DNA of 64,000 bases from Bryobacteraceae bacterium (GTDB lineage Bacteria; Acidobacteriota; Terriglobia; Bryobacterales; Bryobacteraceae): assembly GCA_030041495.1 (NCBI GenBank), contig JASHNT010000087.1, forward strand, positions 50,000-113,999, written 5' to 3'. The translations under genes and the position numbers were made by a program. Shown here piece after piece: positions 53,966 to 63,748 of this stretch (position 1 is its first letter; every line of letters begins with the position of its first letter). The notes under the pieces were generated by a model. It was not told the DNA's origin, made no database searches, and saw only the letters and a program-made list of their open reading frames with translations.

Positions 53966-54265
53966 CTACTGGATCACTTTGCCGGGCGCCGGCTGGGCTT
54001 CCAGCTTGATCTCGCCGAAAGTGGCTTCATATTGCGTGATGTTCTGCGTCAGCACGTTGGCCAGCGCTTTGGCCTGCTGCGGGCTCAGGAAAACGCCCTG
54101 GTGGTTCAGAATCGAAACCGAATCCGGCGCGGTCTGGTTGATGGTCCCGAATAGCAGGAAAAAATCCCACAGGCTGACGCGCACCTGCACGCTGTTGGCG
54201 TAGCTTTCGCGATAGTCGGGACCGTTGGTCAGTTGAATCTTGGTTGGCGGCTGTTGAGGAGTCAT
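53966..54265 (-). CDS. DUF3467 protein
   Basis: A 99-residue cytosolic protein with the family pattern YRESYANSVQVRVSLWDFFLLFG, then FLSPQQAKALANVLTQNITQYEATFGEI. Function unknown. AAGGA lies 7 nt before the ATG and overlaps the end of ptrB; the GT39 gene follows 10 bp after. Confidence 0.9.
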   Translation of the reverse strand: MTPQQPPTKIQLTNGPDYRESYANSVQVRVSLWDFFLLFGTINQTAPDSVSILNHQGVFLSPQQAKALANVLTQNITQYEATFGEIKLEAQPAPGKVIQ

Positions 54266-54268
54266 TGG

Positions 54269-56329
54269 TTAGTCCTTGATGCCGAGCGCGTCGAGCAGAA
54301 ACGCGTAATTGAAGGCAGTCTCTTTAAGATACTCGTAACGGCCGGAGGAGCCAAAGTGCCCGCTGCCCATGTTGGTCTTGAGCAGCAGCACGTGTGAATC
54401 GGTCTTGAGCGCGCGCAGCTTCGCGGCCCACTTCGCAGGCTCCCAATATGAGACGCGCGGATCGTTCAAGCCGGCGGTGATCAGCAACTTGGGATACGCC
54501 TGCGCGCGCACGTTTTCGTACGGCGCATAGGATTTGATCACATCGTAGAACTTCTGGTCGCTGGGATCGCCCCACTCTTCGTACTCGCCGACCGTCAAGG
54601 GCAGGGTCGCATCCAACATGCTGTTGAGCGCATCGACGAACGGCACGCCTGCCAGCGCGACCGAGAAAAGATCCGGCCGCAAGTTGAGCACCGCGCCCAC
54701 CAGCAAGCCTCCCGCGCTGCGCCCTTCGATCGCCATGCGAGCCGGAGAGGTGTAACGCTGTGCAACCAGCGCCTCCGCGCAAGCGATGAAATCCGTGAAG
54801 GTGTTCCTCTTCTCGAGCAGCCGCCCGTCTTCGTGCCACGGTTTGCCCAGGTCGCCTCCGCCGCGGACGTGCGCGATCGCGTACACCAGGCCGCGGTCGA
54901 GTAGACTGAGCCGGTCGGAGCTGAACGCCGGATCCATGCTGATGCCGTACGAGCCGTAACCATACAGCAGCAGCGGAGCCTGCCCATTGCGGTGGAAGCT
55001 CTTCTTGTACACCAGCGAAATCGGCACCATGACGCCGTCCGGCGCCCGAGCCTCAATTCGCTCGGATTGATATAGCGAGGGATTGTAGCCCGGCACTTCA
55101 AGCTGCTTCTTCAGCTCGCGTTCGCCGGTCGCCATGTTGTAATCGAAGACCGAGGCTGGCGTGACCAAGGAGGTGTAGGTGAAGCGCAGCAGCCGAGTCT
55201 CGAATTCGGCGTTGCCGGCGAGGCCGACGCTGTACACCGGCTCCGGAAAATCGACGTAGTGTTCCGCGCCGGACGAGAACTCCCGAATGCGCAGCTTCAC
55301 CAGCCCGCGCCCGCGCTCCTCGAAAACCAGCCGGCCGGCGAAGGCAGTCACGCTTTCGATGGTCACCTCGGGACGCGCGGCGATCAGTTCCTTCCAATTT
55401 GGCGGGGAGGGATCGGCGATGGGAGCTTCGATCACGCGAAAGGTTTTAGCGCCGCCGTCGTTCATGCGGATAAAGAAGGAATCGCCGTGATGGGTCAGAT
55501 CGTACTCCACGCCAGGCGTGCGCGGCAGCACTACTCGAAAAGCACCAAGCGGCCGCGTGGCGGGGAGCCACCGCACTTCTGTCGTGAGAGAGCTGACCGC
55601 GCTGATCAAAAGATACGCCCGGCTGGAGGTTTTCGAAACATCCAGGGAAAAGCGCTCGTCGGGTTCGTGTAACATCTCCACCGGAGCGCTCGTGCCCAGA
55701 GTGTGGCGGAACACTTTGTAGGCGCGCTTGGATTGATCCTGAATGGTGTAGAAGAACGTCGCGTTGTCCTCGGCCCACTCCAGGGAATAGGAAGTGTTAC
55801 CGATTTCCACCGGCAGCATCGCGCCGGTTTCCAGATTCTTGACCAGGACCGTGAATGCTTCGTCACCCGTCAGATCCACCGAATAAGCCAGCAGCTTGTG
55901 ATTCGGGCTGGGCGAAAAGACGCCGATCTGGAAATACTTCTGACCCTCCGCCAGGACGTTGCCGTCGAGCAGAATCTCCTCCGCGGCGTCGAGTGAGCCG
56001 CGCTTGCGGCAATAGATGCGGTACTGCTTTCCCTCTACGGTGCGCGTGTAGTAGAAATACTCGTCGCGCTTGACCGGGACGGTCAAGTCGGTTTGTTTGA
56101 TGTGCGAAAGCATCTCGGCGTAGACCTTGGCTTCGAGGCTTTCGAAATGCTTGGTCATCGCGCGCATGTAGGCGTTCTCGGCTTCCAGGTACGCGATGGT
56201 CTCCGGGTTGTTGCGGTCGCGCAGCCAGAAATAGTTGTCGGTGTGCGTGTCGCCGTGAACGGTGGTCACCGTAGGCGCGGCTTTGGCGGCAGGAGGCTGG
56301 ACGGCTGAGGGCGTTAGCGTGGCAGACAT
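54269..56329 (-). CDS. ptrB: Oligopeptidase B (S9 peptidase)
   Basis: A 686-residue serine peptidase that cleaves short peptides after basic residues. The N-terminal propeller (about 80-400) is followed by the hydrolase domain with the nucleophile in EGRSAGGLL, the Asp in GLNDPRVSYWEP and the His in GSGHFGSSGRYEY. The YGSYG and GGGDLGKPWHEDGR segments are typical. The N-terminus lacks a signal peptide. First gene of the operon ptrB-DUF3467-GT39. Confidence 0.94.
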   Translation of the reverse strand: MSATLTPSAVQPPAAKAAPTVTTVHGDTHTDNYFWLRDRNNPETIAYLEAENAYMRAMTKHFESLEAKVYAEMLSHIKQTDLTVPVKRDEYFYYTRTVEGKQYRIYCRKRGSLDAAEEILLDGNVLAEGQKYFQIGVFSPSPNHKLLAYSVDLTGDEAFTVLVKNLETGAMLPVEIGNTSYSLEWAEDNATFFYTIQDQSKRAYKVFRHTLGTSAPVEMLHEPDERFSLDVSKTSSRAYLLISAVSSLTTEVRWLPATRPLGAFRVVLPRTPGVEYDLTHHGDSFFIRMNDGGAKTFRVIEAPIADPSPPNWKELIAARPEVTIESVTAFAGRLVFEERGRGLVKLRIREFSSGAEHYVDFPEPVYSVGLAGNAEFETRLLRFTYTSLVTPASVFDYNMATGERELKKQLEVPGYNPSLYQSERIEARAPDGVMVPISLVYKKSFHRNGQAPLLLYGYGSYGISMDPAFSSDRLSLLDRGLVYAIAHVRGGGDLGKPWHEDGRLLEKRNTFTDFIACAEALVAQRYTSPARMAIEGRSAGGLLVGAVLNLRPDLFSVALAGVPFVDALNSMLDATLPLTVGEYEEWGDPSDQKFYDVIKSYAPYENVRAQAYPKLLITAGLNDPRVSYWEPAKWAAKLRALKTDSHVLLLKTNMGSGHFGSSGRYEYLKETAFNYAFLLDALGIKD

Positions 56330-56390
56330 GGCGAAAAGACGGCGGAAACGGTGCTGTTACTTATTCTAGCCGGTAGAATGAAAGGGACTA

Positions 56391-56741
56391 ATGCCGAGGA
56401 CTCTGCGCGCATGGTTGGGGTTGCTACTGGCTGCGCTGGCGTTATTCGCCGCTGGGCCCGGATTTCGCACCCAGGCTCAGTTCGACGAGCACTACCGCAA
56501 GCACGGCCGCGAATTCGGCAACGTCAGCCAGGCTGAGTATCTGCACCTGGCCCAGGAGCTGCGCGACGCTCCGGTGGGCGGGCCGATTCTGGAAGCGATC
56601 AAACCCGGCGGCGTGATCTCGCGCTTCAACCGCCGCAGCGGCTACTTCGGCGCCTATAATCGCGACCGCACCATCCGCACGTTTTTTATTCCCAACGACG
56701 GCGAACGCTATTTTCACCGCCAGGCCTCGCGGCCAGACTAA
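56391..56741 (+). CDS. Putative secreted BECR-fold ribonuclease toxin
   Basis: A 116-residue protein with a signal peptide (about 1-21). The mature part has the order HYRKHGREFG (about 34-43), SQAEYLHLAQELRDAP, GGVISRFNRRSGYFGAYN, TIRTFFIPNDG and RYFHRQ. Sequences of this style occur in polymorphic toxin C-termini of the barnase-EndoU-ColicinE5-RelE (BECR) group and in CDI tips, where 'HxxKHGxEF' and '(I/V)xRFxxxxGxFGxxxxDGxxRTxFxP' recur. Here it stands alone as a small secreted protein, which is unusual. It is followed 14 bp later by a small gene that could be an immunity protein. Confidence 0.6.
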   Translation: MPRTLRAWLGLLLAALALFAAGPGFRTQAQFDEHYRKHGREFGNVSQAEYLHLAQELRDAPVGGPILEAIKPGGVISRFNRRSGYFGAYNRDRTIRTFFIPNDGERYFHRQASRPD

Positions 56742-56755
56742 CGTGACAGATTCCC

Positions 56756-57115
56756 GTGACTGACAGAGACGTCCAAATCTATCTTCGCGACAACGGTTAC
56801 CCCGCGCACCTCATCCGCGAAGGCCGCGCAGGGCTGGTCCGGCGCTGGCGCGAGTTCGTCGAACAGGTCGAGCGCGGCTACCGATTGGGTTTGGAGGATT
56901 ACCGCAACGATTTGGACCTTCGCGGAATCTTGCGGCAGGCGGGCGCGGAGGATGAGGAGGTTCTGGCTCTCGATGAGCGGCTGAAAGCCCTGCTTCAGCC
57001 GGCGCAGAGGCGCATCTGGGAGAGCGCTCCCGGCGATCCCTTCTGGGACTTCGCGTATCCGCGCAACGCGGGCGCCGAACTGCGCGGCGGCTTGGCGGAA
57101 GCGGGCCTGATCTAA
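56756..57115 (+). CDS. Small helical protein, possible immunity factor
   Basis: A 119-residue cytosolic protein starting with GTG 56756, rich in charged helices ([66 protein letters not shown]). I recognise no domain. Its position 14 bp after a putative secreted RNase and its lack of signal peptide fit an immunity protein. It might equally be part of the recA operon, whose gene begins 78 bp later. Confidence 0.6.
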   Translation: MTDRDVQIYLRDNGYPAHLIREGRAGLVRRWREFVEQVERGYRLGLEDYRNDLDLRGILRQAGAEDEEVLALDERLKALLQPAQRRIWESAPGDPFWDFAYPRNAGAELRGGLAEAGLI

Positions 57116-57192
57116 TGTTCACTCAATTAGCGCTCACTCGCCCTGAGAATTTCATCTTGGCCCGCGCACCAATTTGGCGAGGCCTCCCCCGC

Positions 57193-58242
57193 ATGGATAC
57201 AGACCGGATGAAGATGATCCAGCAGACGCTGGTTCAGATGGACAAGCAGTTCGGCAAGGGCGCAGTGCTGCAACTGGGATCGCGCGACGCGCAGGCGGTA
57301 ACCGTGATCCCCACCGGGTCGATCTCGGTGGATCTGGCACTGGGCGTGGGAGGATTTCCGCGCGGACGAGTGATCGAAATCTTCGGGCCGGAGTCGTCAG
57401 GGAAGACCACGCTGGCTTTGCAAGTCGTCGCGGAGGCGCAGGCTTCGGGCGGCGTTGCGGCCTTCGTCGATGCCGAACACGCTCTCGATCCGGTCTACGC
57501 CCGCAAGCTGGGTGTCGATGTCGATAATCTGCTGGTCTCGCAGCCCGATTATGGCGAGCAGGCTCTGGAAATCACCAGCGCTTTGATCGCTTCCGGCGCG
57601 ATCGACGTTGTTGTGGTCGATTCCGTGGCTGCGCTGGTCCCCAAAGCCGAGCTCGAAGGCGAGATGGGCGACAGCTTCATGGGCCTGCACGCCCGGCTGA
57701 TGTCGCAGGCTCTGCGCAAAATCACGGGAGCAGTGGCGCGCGCCAATGCCTGCATGATCTTCATCAACCAGGTACGCGAAAAAATCGGAGTCATGTTCGG
57801 CAATCCGGAAACCACCACCGGCGGCCGTGCGCTGAAGTTTTATTCCTCGGTGCGTGTCGAGGTCCGCCGCATCTCGGCGCTCAAAGACGGCGATACGGTC
57901 ATCGGCAACCGGACCAAGGTGAAAATCGTCAAGAACAAGGTCGCATCGCCCTTCCGCGACGCCGAGGTCGATATTCTTTACGGCGAAGGTTTCTCGCGCG
58001 AAAGCGATCTGCTGGATCTGGGTGCTGAGCATGCCGTCATCGAGAAATCGGGAACCTGGTTCAGTTTCGCTGGAGAGCGGCTCGGCCAGGGGCGCGAAAA
58101 TGCCCGGCTGTTCCTCAAGGAACACCCGGACCTCCGCCAGAAGATCGATACCGCAGTGCGTCAGAAACTAGGGATCGTGAATGAGCTGGCCGCCAAGCCA
58201 CCCAGCGTCGAACAAACCCGCACTGCGGCTAAATCGGCCTGA
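57193..58242 (+). CDS. recA: Recombinase RecA
   Basis: 349 residues for homologous recombination and SOS induction. Walker A is GPESSGKT (65-72), with the usual [36 protein letters not shown], and [21 protein letters not shown] loop. I take the ATG at 57193 ([28 protein letters not shown]), which matches other RecA starts; an in-frame ATG at 57115 would add a 26-residue lead with no homology. No obvious LexA box (CTGT-N8-ACAG) is visible in the 80 bp upstream. It ends 33 bp before the convergent ankyrin gene. Confidence 0.97.
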   Translation: MDTDRMKMIQQTLVQMDKQFGKGAVLQLGSRDAQAVTVIPTGSISVDLALGVGGFPRGRVIEIFGPESSGKTTLALQVVAEAQASGGVAAFVDAEHALDPVYARKLGVDVDNLLVSQPDYGEQALEITSALIASGAIDVVVVDSVAALVPKAELEGEMGDSFMGLHARLMSQALRKITGAVARANACMIFINQVREKIGVMFGNPETTTGGRALKFYSSVRVEVRRISALKDGDTVIGNRTKVKIVKNKVASPFRDAEVDILYGEGFSRESDLLDLGAEHAVIEKSGTWFSFAGERLGQGRENARLFLKEHPDLRQKIDTAVRQKLGIVNELAAKPPSVEQTRTAAKSA

Positions 58243-58274
58243 GGTGTGTTGAAGCCGGAGGTCAGTAAAGAAAA

Positions 58275-59774
58275 CTACTGCGCCGTGCTCTTGGCCACGT
58301 CCGCGCCCATCAATCTGCGCAACAGATTGGCGGTTGACTCATGCACGTCCTTGCGGCTCCCATCGAATCCTCCGCCGCGGCCGGCGTCACCCATGGCCGC
58401 ATCCAAAGCCGTCTTGCCTTGCTTGTCCTTCAGATCCAGCTTCGCTCCGTGATCCGCCAGATACTGGATCACTTTGTCGTAACCCCACGACGCAGCGCCA
58501 TACAGAATGGTCTGCCCCCGGTTATCTTGCGCGTTGATATCCGCCCCCGCCTTGAGGCACAGATCGATGGTCTGGACGATCTGATCCTCGGTCTTGTGCC
58601 GGCCCACTGTATCCTCTTCCCTCGCGCCCAGCCCCGCGGCGGCCATCGCCGGATTGATCAAGGCGCGCGTGGGGAGCTTTGGATCGGCCCCGTGCTCTAG
58701 CAGCAGTTTCACGACGTCCACGTCGGCAGCCTTGGCCGCGCGCAGCAGAGGAGTGGTTCCCGTGGTGAGCATCGTATCGTCGCCGCGATCCAGCTTGGCC
58801 CGGTAGGGTTGCTGCTTTTTCAACTGCGCATTGACGTTGGCGCCGTGGGCGATCAGATCCTGGATCAACTGGAAGCTCGGGACGGTGCTATCGACCTCGC
58901 GCGGAGCCGGCCGATTGTCATCGGGAGGCGTGTGAAAATCGACCGCCGAAAACAGCGCCGTTCTCCCCGTATTGTCGGCTGCATTCACATCCGCGCCCTG
59001 GTTCACCAGATAGTCCGCGACGTCGTAATGCCCGTTGATGATGGCTAATAGCGTCACGCTGATGCCGTCGGCATCCACCGCGGAAATCTGCGCCTTGGCG
59101 TCCGCCAGGACCTTGGCGCTCTCCAGGCACCCTTGGCGGGCGGCGAACATCAGTGGAGTCAAATAACCAAGCGGCAGCCATTTCTCGCGCGGCTCGGCAG
59201 TAACCTGCCGCTCCCAGTGGTTCAAGTTGGACCGGGCATTGACGTCCGCGCCGTGCTCGATCAAAATACGCACCGCCTCCGGATGGCACTCTGCCGCGGC
59301 CCACATCAGCGCGGTCTCGCCGTGCCAGCTTTCCTTGGCGTCCACGGTCGCGCCGTGATCCAGCAGTTCCTTGACGGCTTGCGGATTTCCCGTTCGCGCA
59401 GCGGTCATCAGCGCGGTTTCGCCCTCGTCGACAATGTCATTGGCGCCGGCTCCGGCGTTGAGCAGCTTTTCGATCATCGCCGCGTCGCCGTTCTGGGCGG
59501 CCAGGTATACCGGTGTGATGCCGTAGCGATTTGCGGCTTTCACGTTGGCGCCGGCTTTGAGTAACTGATCCACCAGCTTCTGATCGTCCTGGCGAACAGC
59601 CCAGGCAAGCGCGGTAGTGCCATCGGCTTCCGGCACGTTCACATCGGCTTCGCTCTGAAGCAGCGCCGCGACCGCGGCCTGATCGCCGCCCTTGACGGCT
59701 TCCACCAAGCGCGTATCGCCTGCGGCGAAAGCCAGCGACGCCAGCAGCAAAAGCCCGGGGACTCGAAGGATCAT
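58275..59774 (-). CDS. Exported ankyrin-repeat protein
   Basis: A 499-residue protein with a signal peptide (MILRVPGLLLLASLAFA) and about ten or more ankyrin repeats, e.g. DGTTALAWAVRQDDQKLVDQLLKAGANV, YGITPVYLAAQNGDAAMIEKLLNAGAG, GQTILYGAASWGYDKVIQYLADHGAKL. It should act in the periplasm as a binding scaffold. The start overlaps the DUF1552 stop by 4 bp, making it the third gene of the DUF1592-DUF1552-ankyrin operon. Confidence 0.9.
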   Translation of the reverse strand: MILRVPGLLLLASLAFAAGDTRLVEAVKGGDQAAVAALLQSEADVNVPEADGTTALAWAVRQDDQKLVDQLLKAGANVKAANRYGITPVYLAAQNGDAAMIEKLLNAGAGANDIVDEGETALMTAARTGNPQAVKELLDHGATVDAKESWHGETALMWAAAECHPEAVRILIEHGADVNARSNLNHWERQVTAEPREKWLPLGYLTPLMFAARQGCLESAKVLADAKAQISAVDADGISVTLLAIINGHYDVADYLVNQGADVNAADNTGRTALFSAVDFHTPPDDNRPAPREVDSTVPSFQLIQDLIAHGANVNAQLKKQQPYRAKLDRGDDTMLTTGTTPLLRAAKAADVDVVKLLLEHGADPKLPTRALINPAMAAAGLGAREEDTVGRHKTEDQIVQTIDLCLKAGADINAQDNRGQTILYGAASWGYDKVIQYLADHGAKLDLKDKQGKTALDAAMGDAGRGGGFDGSRKDVHESTANLLRRLMGADVAKSTAQ

Positions 59775-61087
59775 ATCGTCAATGCCCCGGTGCTGTCGCC
59801 GAGCACGTCCTCATGCACTCCGGCTTTATCCAGCAGCGCCAGCAACAGGTTGGTCATGGGCGTGTGATCAGGCAGTTTGAAATGACGATGTCCAGTGAGC
59901 GTTCCCGCCCCTCCGCCCACCACTAGATTCGGCAGCGGAAAATGATTGTGCAGGTTGCTATTGCTCATGTTGCTGCCGTATAGCAGAACCGAATGATCCA
60001 GAAGCGAGCCGTCGCCATCCGGGGTTTTCTTTAGATTGTCCAAGAACCGCGCGAACAACGTCAGGTGATAATGCTGGATCTTCACCAGCTTCTCGATCTT
60101 GTCGGGCTTGTTCTGATGGTGCGACGTGGCGTGATGCCCGTCCGGCACGCCGATCTGCGGATAGGTGCGGTTGCTGACCTCGCGCGCGACCATGAACGTG
60201 GCCACGCGAGTCACGTTGGTGCGGTAAGCCAGCGCAACCAGATCGTACATCAGGTTGATGTGCTGCTCGAAGTTGAACGGGATGCCCGCGGGAGCATCCG
60301 GCAGATCGGTATTTCCCTGCTCGTCCCCGCCCTTCTTGATGCGGCGCTCGATCTCGCGGACATTGTCCAGATAATCGCTCATGGTGGAGCGATCCTGCAG
60401 CCCCAGCGTCTTCTGCAAATCGGAGGCCTGCGCGGTGATCGCATCCAGAATACTGCGCTCTTCCTGATTGTGCACGGCTCGGTCCGCGATACTGCCGCCC
60501 TGCCCGAACATGCGCTCGAAGACTTTGCGCGGATTGACTTCCATGGGCAGAGGCGTGGTGTGCGTGCGCCAGGAGAGCGTATTCATGTAAATGCAGCCGT
60601 AGTCGCGGTCGCAGGAGCCGATCAGGTCGGAGTGATCCTCCGTTGCCAGCTCGAGCGAGGGCAGCATGGTGTCCTGGCTGATGTGCAGAGCGGCAATCTG
60701 GTCGGCGGTGACGCCCGCAAACGCATCCACACCCTGCGTGGGCCGGGGCCGAACGCCACTGAGCCAGGTGGTAGGGCTGAGGGAGTGCACGGCGGTGGTA
60801 TCTGCCGCTTTGTGATGCAGGCCGGTCACGATGTTGATCGAGTCGCGGTACGGTTCGAGGGGTTTTAGAATACGGGTGAACTCAAAACCCGACCCTTCCT
60901 GTTTCGGCGTCCACTGATCCATGATCGCGCCGTGCGGGAGATACACGAAGCCCACGCGCGGTATGAGCTTGGCGGTCTGCGCCGTGAGAGCAGGGACCAT
61001 GGCATCGAGCAGCGGGAGAGCCATGGTAACGCCCATGCCTTTCAAAAACGTGCGGCGGGGAAGATGTTTTTTGCGGATGAGTCTCAT
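59771..61087 (-). CDS. DUF1552 protein, Tat-exported
   Basis: A 438-residue protein with a twin-arginine signal (RRTFLKGMGVTMALPLLDA), then the DUF1552 pattern (VGFVYLPHGAIMDQWTP, FEFTRILKPLEPYRDSINIVTGLHHKAADTTAVHS, GVDAFAGVTADQIAALHI, DNVREIERRIKKGG, DHSVLLYGSNMSNSN). The family is related to alkaline-phosphatase-like sulfatase folds and pairs with DUF1592 cytochrome-like proteins in Planctomycetes and Acidobacteria. It overlaps neighbours by 4 bp on both sides. Confidence 0.93.
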   Translation of the reverse strand: MRLIRKKHLPRRTFLKGMGVTMALPLLDAMVPALTAQTAKLIPRVGFVYLPHGAIMDQWTPKQEGSGFEFTRILKPLEPYRDSINIVTGLHHKAADTTAVHSLSPTTWLSGVRPRPTQGVDAFAGVTADQIAALHISQDTMLPSLELATEDHSDLIGSCDRDYGCIYMNTLSWRTHTTPLPMEVNPRKVFERMFGQGGSIADRAVHNQEERSILDAITAQASDLQKTLGLQDRSTMSDYLDNVREIERRIKKGGDEQGNTDLPDAPAGIPFNFEQHINLMYDLVALAYRTNVTRVATFMVAREVSNRTYPQIGVPDGHHATSHHQNKPDKIEKLVKIQHYHLTLFARFLDNLKKTPDGDGSLLDHSVLLYGSNMSNSNLHNHFPLPNLVVGGGAGTLTGHRHFKLPDHTPMTNLLLALLDKAGVHEDVLGDSTGALTI

Positions 61088-63516
61088 TGTAACCTCGCAA
61101 TCGGGGATCGGGGATCAGGAGTCAGGGATCGGGGATTGGCGCTCGCGTTTTCTTCGACTGGTTTCCGTTTCATTTCGAAAGGCGTGCTGCGGACAATGCC
61201 CAGCACGATGGAGGAGAAGCGGTAATCGTTGTGGGCCGCTTGCTGCGCAATGGAGCGCACTACCGGCATGTCGTAATATTCGAGGCCGCGGCCGAGCGCG
61301 TAGGTGAGGAGCTTTTCGGTCAGCGTATCGACGAATTGGCCGGGATGGCTCAGAATCGCTTGCCGTAGCGCTACGGGGCCGTTGACCTTGGTTCCATCCG
61401 CGAGTTCACCGCTTGCATCCACGGGGCCGCCGGCCTCTTTGGTTCGCCATTGGCCGATGGCATCGAAGTTTTCAAGCGAGAATCCCAGCGGATCGAGGAT
61501 CCTGTGGCAGGTGGCGCAAGTGGGGTTCTGGCGGTGCTGTTCGAGCAAGGCGCGCATGGTAAGCGGCTTCGAACCCTCGCTGTTCTCTTTGAGCGCGGGG
61601 ACATTGGGGGGCGGAGGAGGAGGCGGCGTTCCGAGGAGGTTCTCCAAAATCCACTTGCCGCGGAGCACGGGCGAAGTGCGATTGGGATAGGAGGTGACCG
61701 TGAGAATACTTCCTTGCCCGAGCAAGCCGCGGCGGTTATCGTCGGTGATTTTCACGCGCCGGAACTGGCTGCCATAGATGTTGGGAATCCCGTAGTGCTT
61801 CGCCAGCCGCTCGTTGACGAAGGTATAATCCGCGTTCAACAGATCGAGCACGTTATGGTCTTCGCGCACGATGCTTTGGAAGAACAATTCGGTTTCCTGG
61901 CGGAAGGCCTGGCGCAGATTGTCGTCCCAGTTGGGGAACTGCTCCCGGTCGGGGATGGCGCTGTTCAAATTGCGCAGGAAAAGCCACTGGCCGGCGAAAT
62001 TGGTGGTGAGCGTTTCCGCGCGCGGATCGGATAGCATGCGCCGCACCTGCCGCTCGAGCACAGCGGGTTCGTGGAGTTTACCTTGCGCAGCGACTTCCAG
62101 AAGCTGGTCATCGGGGATGCTGCTCCAGAGAAAGAAGGAGAGCCGGGAGGCGAGTTCGAGATCGCTCACAGCATAAACCGTTCCCTGGGTAATGTTAGGC
62201 GGGTCAGGCGAGTAGCGGAAGATGAATTTCGGATCGGCAAGAATGAGGCGCAAGGCGCTCTCGATGCCTGCATCAAAATTGCCGTGATTGCGGCCGGTCT
62301 GATAGAAGGTCAATAAAAGTTCAAGATCTTTGTCCGTCAGCGGCCGGCGATAGGCGCGGCGCCCGAGCGTGGTGATGATTTGCTTTGCGCAAGGGAGTTC
62401 ATCGGCGCCGGCAGTGGGCCGGCAGGAGAAGATGCGCCTCCTGCTGGGAGTATCGCCGGAGCCGGTGGCATGAAGCGGCCCGGTGATATCAACCGAATCG
62501 ATTAGGGGAATGCCGTTCATGTTCTGTAGATCAAGATCGCGAGTAAAGGGCTGGAGCGGCTCATCGGACTCGGTAGAGCTTTTGCGCAGGAACGTGACGC
62601 CCACAGCATGCGGGCCGGCCTTTACGGGAATGCGGGCTTTCAGGCGCGCATCGAGGGCATCGCCGGCGATGCCGAGGTTGGTATCCATCAGCTTGTTGTC
62701 TTCCTCGCCGCCGACCGGGGCGAGAAACACCCGGCTGCCATCGATCGAGATTTCGAGCTGGTGCGGCCATTCGAGGCCGGTGATGTAACCCACGATGTTG
62801 CGCAGGAGCTTGACGCTGAAATCGTAATCGGCATCCAGGGGAAAATTCAGATGAATGAGAATGCCTCCGCGGGTACCCAGCGGCAATCCCTCGATGTGCT
62901 CAGCTTGCGCAAGGTCCGGTGGAATGCGGTAGACGTGGCTGATGGGCTTGGCCGCCGGATCGCCTACCGCCAAAGCGGCGATCTGCCGGGAAGCTCCTAA
63001 ATACTGTTCGAGCAGCGAAGGAGAGACCTTCAAGACGTCGGCGATGTTATCGAAGCCGTTGGCTTCGTCATCGGCGGGGAGCAGATCGTCCACTTCGACA
63101 TTGAGGTTGAGAAGGTCGCGAATGGCGTTAGCGTATTCGGTGCGATTCAGGCGATGCAGCGGATCGCGGCCGGGATTTTGGCGGGCCTGCGGGGCGTTAT
63201 CGATGGACGTTTCGAGCCATGCGATCAGGCCGTCGAGCGTGGCTTTGTCCGGCCGGGGCATGCCTTGCGGCGGCATCATGCCGCCACGCAGTTTGCGAAT
63301 GACCTTTTCCCAAGTCTCGGCGCCCTCGGGCACTTTGTCGACATCCATACGGTCCAGCATCAGGCCGCCGGTTTTGAGTTTTTCGTTGTGGCAGGTGACG
63401 CAGTACTTATTTAGGACGGCGCGGTAACTCGCCGAAGGGGAATCGGCACGCAGACACGAGCAGCCTGCAGTGAGGATCGCAGCGACAAACAAGGCGCTAC
63501 CGAACGAGCGGATCAA
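61084..63516 (-). CDS. DUF1592/DUF1588/DUF1585 exported protein with N-terminal cytochrome-like domain
   Basis: About 810 residues from the TTG at 63514-63516, with a signal peptide (IRSFGSALFVAAILTAG). The domains in order: an N-terminal heme-like CVTCH (C39-H43; DUF1587-like), the long DUF1592/1595 region (RRAYRRPLTDKDLELLLTFYQ, LRLILADPKFIFRY, LASRLSFFLWSSIPDDQLL), DUF1588 and a C-terminal CATCHRILDPLGFSLENFDAIG, ending with DUF1585. The TTG start is chosen because GGAGG sits 6 nt upstream; farther starts add residues with no signal-like pattern. First gene of the operon with DUF1552 and ankyrin protein; probably periplasmic. Confidence 0.9.
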   Translation of the reverse strand: MIRSFGSALFVAAILTAGCSCLRADSPSASYRAVLNKYCVTCHNEKLKTGGLMLDRMDVDKVPEGAETWEKVIRKLRGGMMPPQGMPRPDKATLDGLIAWLETSIDNAPQARQNPGRDPLHRLNRTEYANAIRDLLNLNVEVDDLLPADDEANGFDNIADVLKVSPSLLEQYLGASRQIAALAVGDPAAKPISHVYRIPPDLAQAEHIEGLPLGTRGGILIHLNFPLDADYDFSVKLLRNIVGYITGLEWPHQLEISIDGSRVFLAPVGGEEDNKLMDTNLGIAGDALDARLKARIPVKAGPHAVGVTFLRKSSTESDEPLQPFTRDLDLQNMNGIPLIDSVDITGPLHATGSGDTPSRRRIFSCRPTAGADELPCAKQIITTLGRRAYRRPLTDKDLELLLTFYQTGRNHGNFDAGIESALRLILADPKFIFRYSPDPPNITQGTVYAVSDLELASRLSFFLWSSIPDDQLLEVAAQGKLHEPAVLERQVRRMLSDPRAETLTTNFAGQWLFLRNLNSAIPDREQFPNWDDNLRQAFRQETELFFQSIVREDHNVLDLLNADYTFVNERLAKHYGIPNIYGSQFRRVKITDDNRRGLLGQGSILTVTSYPNRTSPVLRGKWILENLLGTPPPPPPPNVPALKENSEGSKPLTMRALLEQHRQNPTCATCHRILDPLGFSLENFDAIGQWRTKEAGGPVDASGELADGTKVNGPVALRQAILSHPGQFVDTLTEKLLTYALGRGLEYYDMPVVRSIAQQAAHNDYRFSSIVLGIVRSTPFEMKRKPVEENASANPRSLTPDPRSPIARLQ

Positions 63517-63522
63517 AGCGTT

Positions 63523-63527
63523 CCTCC
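63523..63527 (-). promoter_or_regulatory. Shine-Dalgarno deciding a TTG start
   Basis: GGAGG on the minus strand, 6 nt before the TTG at 63514-63516. It supports the shorter DUF1592 protein with a proper signal peptide over upstream in-frame starts at 63576 and 63630. Confidence 0.6.
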
Positions 63528-63748
63528 AGAAGGCGGTCGAACGGACTAAGGTTATGATAACGCAGTGGTTCAGCATGAGTGTAGCCTTTTTGAGCCATGG
63601 CGGGCGATCAGCGGGAGACCGTTGTGTCAATGTACATCATTTGTCGCGCCGGAGGGAAGGGCGGCAGGGCGGAAGCAGGCCGTGTACCGGGGATCTCACG
63701 GCGCACATATGCGCGTCCCGAGGCCGTATCCTATGAATTAGCCAACCT

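Noticed and set aside
63590..63748. Possible cobalamin riboswitch before cobU
   Set aside because: GGGAGACCG near 63610 resembles part of a B12 box, but the GCCACTG element and the expected helices are not visible and the region overlaps the divergent promoter.
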